Shown here: positions 1-4,349 of the stretch, in pieces
Numbering within the stretch: the first letter of the stretch is position 1
Layout of the letters: each line of letters begins with the position of its first letter
From: Candidatus Zambryskibacteria bacterium CG_4_9_14_3_um_filter_40_16
GTDB taxonomy: Bacteria; Patescibacteriota; Minisyncoccia; Phycocordibacterales; Zambryskibacteraceae
Reading direction: 5' to 3'
Assembly: GCA_002791475.1 (NCBI GenBank)
Contig: PFXE01000037.1
Location: 1 to 7,162, forward strand
Length of the DNA: 7,162 nt
The notes under the pieces: model-generated
Database searches by the model: none
The model's input: the letters and a program-made list of their open reading frames with translations, nothing else
What the model was told of the DNA's origin: nothing
Position numbers and translations under genes: made by a program

Positions 1-141
1 CATTCTCAACTCATTTTAATAACACACAATCGTGAGACAATGTCCCGGGCGGGAATTATTTATGGAGTAACAATGGGGCGAGGTGGCGGCTCAAAGGTTT
101 TGTCTATTCAGTTTGACGAAGCTGTTGCTGTCGCAAAGTAG
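1..141 (+). CDS. smc: Chromosome segregation protein SMC, C-terminal fragment
   Basis: This is the 3' end of a gene entering from the left edge; the frame is open from base 1 and stops at TAG (139-141), giving 46 residues. SMC proteins are ABC-type ATPases that form condensin and organise and segregate the chromosome. Seen here: the stretch LILITHNRETM, followed by IIYGVTM and then SKVLSIQF. This matches the very end of the SMC ATPase head: the H-loop histidine (ITHN, codon 9 of the fragment), then the YGVTM and GxSK signature that precedes a short tail. The Walker A, hinge, coiled coils and signature motif lie outside the window. The usual acidic residue before LYGVTM (often AD) is replaced by AG. 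The gene converges on rnr with 29 bp between stops. RecN or another SMC-like ATPase is a less likely alternative, because YGVTM plus SK is typical of true SMC. Confidence 0.87.
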   Translation, partial: HSQLILITHNRETMSRAGIIYGVTMGRGGGSKVLSIQFDEAVAVAK

Positions 142-170
142 TTTTGTTTCTAACCCTCTATATAAAAATT

Positions 171-2105
171 TTACGCAAACACATAGTTTAAAATTTTTGC
201 ATCCAAATCCGCGCTTACAAGCTTTACCCTTACTTGGTCACCAAGTGAAAATTTTTTATTCTTTTCTTCTCCGACTATTGAATAGTTTTTTGCGTCAAGA
301 GAGTAAAAATCATCAGTAAGATCTCTCAATCTAACCATACCTTCTGCTTTCGTTTCTTTTTCTTCAACATATATTCCCCATTCAGAAACTCCAGAAATGG
401 TGCCGTCAAATATTTCCCCAATATGCTCGGTCATATACTCTACTTGTTTATATTTTATTGAAGCTCTCTCGGCATCCGCCGCCGCCACCTCTTTCTCGGA
501 TGCTTCTTCCGCGAGATTTTGATATTTTGCAAAGTCATCAGATTCAATTTTTCCCTTGTTTATACACCTAAATAGTAATCGATGAACGAGGAGATCGGGG
601 TAACGGCGAATGGGGGACGTAAAGTGCGTATAAAACTTAAAACCCAAGCCAAAATGTCCTATATTTCTTGTGGAATAAACCGCCTTAGACATTGACCTTA
701 TTGACGCGGTTTTTACCAATGATTCTTCCGGTTTTCCATCAATTTCTTTAAATAGTTTGTTTAAAGATTGTGCGGAGATATTCCCATCCTTATCAAGCTC
801 TAAATCATAACCAAGCGCCTTAAGGAAAATTTGAAGATTGCTTATTTTGTCTTTGTCTGGCAAATCATGAATTCTGTATATAAAAGAACCACCATTTTTT
901 TTCTTGGTGATGCTGTCATACATATATTTCGCCACCTCCCTGTTTGCAAGTAGCATATATTCCTCAATCATTTTGTGGGTTTCCAGGCGCTCTTTTTTGT
1001 AGACACGGATTGGTTTTCCGTTTTTATCTAATTCAAATTTAACCTCCTCTGTTTCAAACTCTATCGCGCCATTGTTGGACTTTTCTTTTTGTAGATTTTT
1101 TGCAATTTCGTTTAGAATTGTTAATTCTTTGAAAAATTCTCCCGATTTCTTGTTTATATTATCTTGGGCTTCTTCATAGGAAAATCTTTTATCAGAATGT
1201 ATGACTGTTTTTCCAAACCACCGTTCTTTTACATGTCCTGTTTTTTCTAAAATAAAAATAGCGGAAAATGTCAGTCTGTCTGTATTGGGATTAAGACTGC
1301 AAGCGTCATTTGAGAGTATCTCTGGCAACATGGGTATGGTGCGGTCAACCAGATAAACGGAGGTCCCTCGTTTTTCGGATTCAGTGTCCAAGGTGGTTTT
1401 TTCTCTAACAAAGTGAGAAACATCAGCAATATGAATTCCCACCTCATAAGTGCCATTCCCCAAATCTTTAAAAGATAATGCGTCATCAAAATCTTTCGCA
1501 TCAGCCGGATCTATAGTGAAAGTGGTTATTTTGCGCTCATCTCTCCTTGTGGAAATTTCTTCTGGCATCTTCTTTGTTACCTCGTTAACGATTTTTTCTG
1601 CGGCTTGCTCAATCTCTGTGTTAAATTTTGGACTGAATCCCTTTTCAAGAATGATGGCCTCCATTTCCACGTTATGAACTCCCTTTTTACCAAGAACCTC
1701 AAGTATGCGACCTTCAGGACTTTTTTGCGGGTCTTTCCAACCCGTGATCTCCGCAAACACCTTGTCTCCCTTTTTTCCTCCATTAGCTTTAGATGTATGA
1801 ATGAAAATGTCTCTATACATTCTTTTGTCGTCTGGTTTTAGGAACATAAAATCATTACCATTGCTTTGTTCCAGTAGTCCGACAAATGTTGTCTTCGCTC
1901 GTTTTAAGACCTTCAATACTTGACCCTGCCGTCTTTGACCCTCAATTTTTGCAAGAAGTGAAATTTCTACAATGTCATTATGCAGGGCGGTATTGAGAAG
2001 ATTGGTTGGGATTTCTATATCTTCCGGTAAATTTTCTATACTAAAATAACCCACTCCCCGTGAGCTTATTGCTATTTTCCCGCTATATTCTCTATTTTCC
2101 GGCAT
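171..2105 (-). CDS. rnr: Ribonuclease R, 3'-5' exoribonuclease (RNB family)
   Basis: The protein has 644 residues. It is a processive hydrolytic 3'-5' exoribonuclease that degrades structured RNA and takes part in mRNA decay and RNA quality control in the cytoplasm. Domains in order: cold-shock/OB domain 1 (about 8-65), cold-shock domain 2 (about 72-140), catalytic RNB domain (about 190-515, with its helical end to about 555) and S1 domain (about 562-642). The catalytic motif DPADAKDFDDA begins at D199; D199, D205, D207 and D208 correspond to the four metal-binding aspartates of RNase II/R. FTSPIRRYPDLLVHR (495-509) is the conserved substrate-clamping segment and includes R500 and R501. E. 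coli RNase R has 813 residues; this form lacks the N-terminal winged-helix region and the basic C-terminal tail, as in many compact genomes. The ATG at 2105 is chosen because domain 1 starts right after it. No Shine-Dalgarno sequence precedes it, but an extended -10 element lies just upstream. RNase II is the main alternative name. Confidence 0.94.
   Translation of the reverse strand: MPENREYSGKIAISSRGVGYFSIENLPEDIEIPTNLLNTALHNDIVEISLLAKIEGQRRQGQVLKVLKRAKTTFVGLLEQSNGNDFMFLKPDDKRMYRDIFIHTSKANGGKKGDKVFAEITGWKDPQKSPEGRILEVLGKKGVHNVEMEAIILEKGFSPKFNTEIEQAAEKIVNEVTKKMPEEISTRRDERKITTFTIDPADAKDFDDALSFKDLGNGTYEVGIHIADVSHFVREKTTLDTESEKRGTSVYLVDRTIPMLPEILSNDACSLNPNTDRLTFSAIFILEKTGHVKERWFGKTVIHSDKRFSYEEAQDNINKKSGEFFKELTILNEIAKNLQKEKSNNGAIEFETEEVKFELDKNGKPIRVYKKERLETHKMIEEYMLLANREVAKYMYDSITKKKNGGSFIYRIHDLPDKDKISNLQIFLKALGYDLELDKDGNISAQSLNKLFKEIDGKPEESLVKTASIRSMSKAVYSTRNIGHFGLGFKFYTHFTSPIRRYPDLLVHRLLFRCINKGKIESDDFAKYQNLAEEASEKEVAAADAERASIKYKQVEYMTEHIGEIFDGTISGVSEWGIYVEEKETKAEGMVRLRDLTDDFYSLDAKNYSIVGEEKNKKFSLGDQVRVKLVSADLDAKILNYVFA
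232..257 (+). terminator. Possible smc terminator antisense to the rnr 3' end
   Basis: ACTTGGT (232-238) and ACCAAGT (240-246) are a perfect inverted repeat around one base, giving a 6-bp stem with loop TCA. A run of six T (252-257) follows after GAAAA. On the + strand this resembles an intrinsic terminator for smc transcripts that run into the rnr 3' end. The 5-nt gap before the T run weakens it. The same bases encode the S1 domain of RNase R, so chance is possible. Confidence 0.25.
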
Positions 2106-2115
2106 TTGTTTAAAT

Positions 2116-2145
2116 ACTATATCAGAAGCATTTCCCCATTACTAA
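2116..2145 (-). promoter_or_regulatory. Possible rnr promoter with extended -10, near-leaderless
   Basis: Read on the minus strand, TGATATAGT (2124 to 2116) matches an extended -10 element (TGn plus TATAGT, 5 of 6 to TATAAT). A weak -35, TTAGTA (2145 to 2140), lies 18 bp upstream. A transcript starting about 7 nt after the -10 would begin near 2109, about 4 nt before the rnr ATG. This would explain why there is no Shine-Dalgarno sequence. The match is by eye and the -35 is poor, so the confidence is modest. Confidence 0.35.
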
Positions 2146-2149
2146 TATC

Positions 2150-2178
2150 TTGACCAAGGTGTTTCACTCTGTTAGTAT
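2150..2178 (+). promoter_or_regulatory. Sigma70-like promoter for rpsP
   Basis: TTGACC (2150-2155, 5 of 6 to the -35 consensus) is followed after exactly 17 bp by TAGTAT (2173-2178, 4 of 6 to the -10). It points at rpsP and would start transcription near 2185, giving a leader of about 110 nt. It lies in the divergent region between rnr and rpsP. A second -10-like hexamer, TAAAAT (2279-2284), sits 12 nt before the rpsP ATG and could drive a near-leaderless transcript, but I see no good -35 for it. Confidence 0.5.
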
Positions 2179-2191
2179 ATTCTCCACTTGT

Positions 2192-2275
2192 CCTGTAGTA
2201 AATTCAACCATGGTTCAATGCCTACGGGGTAAATTGATTGCGAAGCAAATATTATTTAAGTTTTATCAGGATAAA
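2192..2275 (+). promoter_or_regulatory. Structured rpsP leader (three hairpins)
   Basis: Three inverted repeats lie between the predicted rpsP start site and the ATG. Stem 1 pairs CCTGTAG (2192-2198) with CTACGGG (2222-2228), 7 bp with one G-U; its loop holds the palindrome AACCATGGTT. Stem 2 is TTGC-GAA-GCAA (2238-2248), which contains GCGAAGC, a sequence known to form an unusually stable DNA mini-hairpin. Stem 3 is TTTATC-AG-GATAAA (2262-2275). Ribosomal-protein leaders often carry autoregulatory structures, but nothing here matches a known S16 leader that I recognise, so a regulatory role is only a suggestion. Confidence 0.3.
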
Positions 2276-2296
2276 TATTAAAATTTTACTACTGGG

Positions 2297-2836
2297 ATGT
2301 TAAAAATCAGGTTGCAAAGAGTGGGGAGAAAGCACGAGCCTTCATTTAGGGTTGTTTTGACCGATTCAAAAAACAGCACCAAAAGCGGAAAATTTCTTGA
2401 AGTTCTTGGTTCATATGATCCTAGGAAAAACACGGAACAGTTTAATGTTGAAAAAATAAAACATTGGATTTCAAAGGGCGCCAAACCCACAGACACCCTT
2501 CATAATATTTTCGTTGACCAAAAAATTGTTGAAGGAAAAAAGGTTAATGTTTTACCAAAGAAGTCTCCAATAATAAAAGAAAAAGGAGCGGTTACTGAAA
2601 ATTCTTCGGCGGAACCGGAAATGAAGCAAGAAAAAGAAGTGACGGAGACGTCTATGGAAAATAGTGGACAAGAAAATTCCGCGACAGGGGAGGGTCAGAG
2701 TGTTGCTGGCCAAAATACCAAAGGTGATCAAAATATTGAAGAGATCACGGAAAATTCAGAAGAAAAAGAGACGATAGAAGAACCGGAAAAACATGAGGTT
2801 TCTGAAGAAAATCCAGAACCGCAGACAGACAAATAA
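2297..2836 (+). CDS. rpsP: 30S ribosomal protein S16 with long acidic C-terminal tail
   Basis: S16 is a small-subunit protein that binds 16S rRNA early in 30S assembly. Residues 1-88 are the complete S16 fold: MLKIRLQRVGRKHEPSFRVV at the N terminus, then LGSYDPRKN (37-45), then KIKHWISKGAKPTDTL (53-68). S16 is usually 80-95 residues, while this protein has 179. Residues 97-179 form an extra low-complexity tail rich in E, N, S, T and Q: I count 24 acidic residues (22 E, 2 D) against 6 lysines, with no predicted fold by eye. Such a charged tail is unusual on a normally basic rRNA-binding protein but occurs in S16 of some phyla. The ATG at 2297 is right because MxKIRLxRxG is the universal S16 start. 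No usable Shine-Dalgarno is present, only GGG directly before the ATG. The gene opens the translation cluster and is followed by khpA after 146 bp. Confidence 0.96.
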   Translation: MLKIRLQRVGRKHEPSFRVVLTDSKNSTKSGKFLEVLGSYDPRKNTEQFNVEKIKHWISKGAKPTDTLHNIFVDQKIVEGKKVNVLPKKSPIIKEKGAVTENSSAEPEMKQEKEVTETSMENSGQENSATGEGQSVAGQNTKGDQNIEEITENSEEKETIEEPEKHEVSEENPEPQTDK

Positions 2837-2940
2837 AATCCGGTATACCCCATAATGGTGAATGTCTTGTTTTGAATAAAGAATGCCAAGAGCTTTAGTT
2901 TTCTGTTTTTAGTGATAATATTTAAGTGACCGTATTTTAG

Positions 2941-2958
2941 TTAAACGGCACTGTTTAA
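2941..2958 (+). repeat. Short inverted repeat upstream of khpA
   Basis: TTAAAC (2941-2946) and GTTTAA (2953-2958) form a perfect 6-bp inverted repeat around GGCACT, 25 nt before the khpA start. It could be an operator or a weak RNA hairpin. A -10-like TTTAAT (2968-2973, 5 of 6) follows, ending 9 nt before the ATG, but no good -35 is visible. The rest of the rpsP-khpA gap shows nothing I can name. Confidence 0.25.
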
Positions 2959-2982
2959 ATTACTAGTTTTAATGAAAAGAAT

Positions 2983-3294
2983 ATGGAAAGAGACGTAGAA
3001 TTTCTGGAAAATGTTGTCAAGGCTTTGGTTGATAACCCGCAAGATGTGAAAATACACCGAACAGTTGATGAGATGGGGGTGCTGCTTACACTGGATGTCA
3101 ATATGGCAGATATGGGTAAGGTAATTGGTAAGCAGGGAAACACCGCAAAAGCCATCAGAGTGCTTCTTAGAGTGGTTGGAATGAAAAACAATGCTCGCGT
3201 TAATCTTAAAATTAATGAACCTGAAGGAGCAAACCAACGCAACGGTTCTCAAATGAAAGATTTTGACCAGGCGATAGAGGATTTAAAGATATAA
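2983..3294 (+). CDS. khpA: KH-domain RNA-binding protein KhpA (YlqC family)
   Basis: KhpA is a small single-KH-domain RNA-binding protein. In Gram-positive bacteria it pairs with KhpB/EloR and influences cell elongation and RNA regulation; in this organism its partner is unknown. The protein has 103 residues; the family norm is about 75-85. The N-terminal half (VEFLENVVKALVDNP, 5-19) and the segment DMGKVIGKQGNTAKAIR (43-59) are diagnostic. The GxxG loop that contacts RNA is G49-K50-Q51-G52. Residues 80-103 are a non-KH extension ending in an amphipathic stretch, MKDFDQAIEDLKI. The ATG at 2983 fits the family start; an ATG at 2972 is out of frame. There is no clear Shine-Dalgarno. Position between rpsP and trmD is the usual one for this family and strongly supports the call. 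The stop codon TAA overlaps TAAGGAG, a ribosome-binding sequence for whatever follows. Confidence 0.92.
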   Translation: MERDVEFLENVVKALVDNPQDVKIHRTVDEMGVLLTLDVNMADMGKVIGKQGNTAKAIRVLLRVVGMKNNARVNLKINEPEGANQRNGSQMKDFDQAIEDLKI

Positions 3295-3306
3295 GGAGAA
3301 AGAATA

Positions 3307-3369
3307 ATGAATGATGAAAAGGGGATAATGATAAAATCAAAAATCATACTATTACTGTATGATTTTTGA
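3307..3369 (+). CDS. Possible 20-codon small ORF / leader peptide in the rimM position
   Basis: An ATG at 3307 opens a 20-codon frame ending at TGA (3367-3369). It is preceded by TAAGGAG (3292-3298), a seven-base match to the Shine-Dalgarno consensus, with 8 nt between GGAG and ATG; it is the best ribosome-binding site in the window. The peptide would begin MNDEKG and end in a hydrophobic run, IILLLYDF. Codons 11-20 and the stop lie inside the 13-bp hairpin at 3337-3369, so translation would melt that hairpin. It lies where rimM usually sits, but shows no RimM similarity. It could be a leader peptide, a remnant, or chance in AT-rich DNA. Confidence 0.25.
   Translation: MNDEKGIMIKSKIILLLYDF
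3337..3369 (+). terminator. Perfect 13-bp hairpin, probable (bidirectional) terminator or attenuator
   Basis: Positions 3337-3349 pair perfectly with 3357-3369 (outer bases TC/GA, then AAAAATCATAC with GTATGATTTTT) around a 7-nt loop, TATTACT. The A-tract on the left and T-tract on the right give the shape of an AT-rich intrinsic terminator that could act on either strand. The low GC content of the stem makes efficiency uncertain. It separates khpA from trmD and overlaps the small ORF that starts at 3307. Confidence 0.5.
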
Positions 3370-3375
3370 ATATTG

Positions 3376-3404
3376 TTGATTGATGCGTCTTATTTCAATA
3401 TTTT
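3376..3404 (+). promoter_or_regulatory. Possible trmD promoter
   Basis: TTGATT (3376-3381, 4 of 6) and TATTTT (3399-3404, 4 of 6) are separated by 17 bp, just after the hairpin that follows khpA. Transcription would begin near 3411, about 20 nt before the trmD ATG. The nonamer TCAATATTT occurs twice, at 3395-3403 and 3416-3424, exactly 21 bp apart and flanking the predicted start site, which could be an operator. AT-rich DNA makes such matches common, so this is tentative. Confidence 0.3.
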
Positions 3405-3431
3405 ACATTCGTTACTCAATATTTCCACACA

Positions 3432-4166
3432 ATGACTTTTCACATTATTACTTTGTTTCCAAAATCCTTTGATTCTTATTTGGGAGAGTCAATTTTGAAG
3501 CGGGCCATTGAAGACAAGAAAATAAAGGTAAAATTTTATAATCCCCGAGAATACGCTGTAGCAAAGCACAGCTTACTGCGGGGCGGGTCATCGAAATTTT
3601 CAAAAGCCATACGTATTGATAGACCGCCATTTGGCGGAGGCCCGGGAATGGTCATCCAAGCAGAGCCAGTAATTAAAGCCGTAGAGGCGGCTCTACGGCG
3701 AATAAGGAATAGTGAATTAAGAATAAAAGGTAATCTTAATTCCAAACTTACAATTCCTAATTCAAAAATAATCTTTCTTTCGCCATCTGGGAAGCAGTTT
3801 ACGAATAAATACGCGGAAACTGTTTCAAAAAAATATACGGATATCATTATCCTTTCCGGAAGGTACGAAGGCATTGATTCTCGTGTCAAAAAGATTTTCA
3901 AAATGGACGAAATTTCAATTGGACCTTTTATTTTAACTGGAGGAGAACTTCCTGCAATGATACTGATTGATGTTATTTCAAGACAAAGGAGGGGAATTTT
4001 GGGAAACTTTGATTCTCTGGAAGAAAGAAGGGTTTCGTCAAGTGAGGTATATACAAGACCGGAATCCTTTAAATATAAGGGTAAATCATACAAGGTTCCT
4101 AAAGTTCTTCTTTCGGGGCACCACAAGAACATTGAATCCTGGAAAAAGAAAGGACGAAAAGATTGA
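3432..4166 (+). CDS. trmD: tRNA (guanine37-N1)-methyltransferase TrmD
   Basis: TrmD transfers a methyl group from S-adenosylmethionine to N1 of G37 in tRNAs with G36, preventing +1 frameshifting. The protein has 244 residues with the SPOUT (trefoil-knot) motifs in order: FHIITLFPKSF (3-13), DRPPFGGGPGM (63-73), FLSPSGK (115-121), SGRYEGIDSRV (142-152), SIGPFILTGGELPAM (162-176) and YTRPE (207-211). Two unusual points: about 16 extra residues near 89-111, encoded by palindromic DNA, and a catalytic loop between GILG (188-191) and YTRPE that is about four residues shorter than in E. coli and lacks the usual EDSF with its catalytic aspartate. The chain ends soon after VLLSGHHKNIESW, so most of the C-terminal helical domain is missing. 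The ATG at 3432 fits the MxFxIITLFP start; no Shine-Dalgarno is visible. rimM and rplS, its usual neighbours, are absent. TGA is the stop. Confidence 0.95.
   Translation: MTFHIITLFPKSFDSYLGESILKRAIEDKKIKVKFYNPREYAVAKHSLLRGGSSKFSKAIRIDRPPFGGGPGMVIQAEPVIKAVEAALRRIRNSELRIKGNLNSKLTIPNSKIIFLSPSGKQFTNKYAETVSKKYTDIIILSGRYEGIDSRVKKIFKMDEISIGPFILTGGELPAMILIDVISRQRRGILGNFDSLEERRVSSSEVYTRPESFKYKGKSYKVPKVLLSGHHKNIESWKKKGRKD
3678..3699 (+). repeat. GC-rich palindrome inside trmD
   Basis: GCCGTAGAG (3678-3686) and CTCTACGGC (3691-3699) form a perfect 9-bp inverted repeat around GCGG. It encodes part of the helix AVEAALRR, before the extra TrmD segment. A perfect GC-rich palindrome in an AT-rich gene stands out and resembles small dispersed palindromic repeats. 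Confidence 0.6.
3714..3742 (+). repeat. AT-rich palindrome encoding extra residues in TrmD
   Basis: GAATTAAGA (3714-3722) and TCTTAATTC (3734-3742) form a perfect 9-bp inverted repeat with an 11-nt loop. An outer pair, AGGAAT upstream (3705-3710) and ATTCCT downstream (3751-3756), extends the symmetry. The segment encodes the NSELRIKGNLNSKLTIPNSK-like stretch (93-112), which E. coli TrmD lacks. The reading frame is kept across it. Confidence 0.55.
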
Positions 4167-4190
4167 CATATAAAACCATATGAGTATAAT
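4163..4190 (+). promoter_or_regulatory. Consensus sigma70 promoter for rpoB
   Basis: TTGACA (4163-4168) and TATAAT (4185-4190) are both perfect consensus hexamers, separated by 16 bp. The -35 box overlaps the trmD stop codon (TGA at 4164-4166). Transcription would begin about 4195-4198. This indicates that rpoB is transcribed on its own, even if read-through from trmD adds to it. Confidence 0.75.
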
Positions 4191-4194
4191 TGTG

Positions 4195-4349
4195 AATCTT
4201 CGGCAAGATTGAGTAATTGAAGAAAACGAAGTTGCGGTTGTCGTTTTTAATCCCGAATCGGGAAGAAAAAATCTTGCATTCTAAATTACAATAAGTTGAA
4301 TATTTATTAGCAACGCTCATTAGTAATGGGCGGATTTTGATATTTATAT
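4195..4349 (+). promoter_or_regulatory. Structured rpoB 5' leader, candidate cis-regulatory RNA
   Basis: The leader holds several pairings. Hairpin A is AATCTT-CGGC-AAGATT (4195-4210). Hairpin B pairs AAAACGA (4223-4229) with TCGTTTT (4241-4247). Hairpin C is TCCCG-AAT-CGGGA (4251-4263). GCAAGATT (4203-4210) can instead pair perfectly over 8 bp with AATCTTGC (4270-4277), enclosing B and C in a three-way junction and excluding A. Hairpin D, CGCTCATT-AGT-AATGGGCG (4314-4332, one T-G pair), is followed by a T-rich run up to the start codon. No known riboswitch or ribosomal-protein leader is recognised. Confidence 0.45.

Noticed and set aside
112..155. Imperfect stem at the smc stop codon followed by TTTTGTTTC, considered as a terminator
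   Set aside because: The stem needs bulges (TTTG/CAAA plus AGC/GCT), the T-run is interrupted, and it overlaps coding sequence. The signal is too weak to list.
83..319. A 78-codon frame on the + strand over the smc end and rnr 3' end
   Set aside because: It overlaps the true smc frame and is antisense to the RNase R S1 domain. Its low-complexity leucine/serine/phenylalanine composition is typical of a shadow of real coding DNA.
2151..2220. A short minus-strand frame upstream of rnr starting MVEFTTGQ, considered as an N-terminal extension or leader peptide
   Set aside because: It stops after about 15 codons, is not in frame with rnr, has no clear ribosome-binding site, and RNase R already has a complete first domain at its listed start.
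3536..4132. A 198-codon frame on the minus strand opposite trmD
   Set aside because: It is fully antisense to trmD, whose motifs are unmistakable. The antisense protein shows no family resemblance, and the frame is a by-product of trmD codon use.
3432..4166. Frameshift or pseudogene status for trmD, because of the altered catalytic loop and short C terminus
   Set aside because: All major SPOUT motifs are in one open frame, the extra segment keeps frame, and YTRPE and VLLSG follow the altered loop intact. A lineage variant is more likely than decay.
4223..4263. Hairpins B and C in the rpoB leader considered as a plain intrinsic terminator for trmD
   Set aside because: The stem with a T-run (4223-4247) has only two GC pairs and the T-run is part of the stem; the GC-rich stem (4251-4263) is followed by A, not T, on the + strand. 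The leader interpretation fits better.
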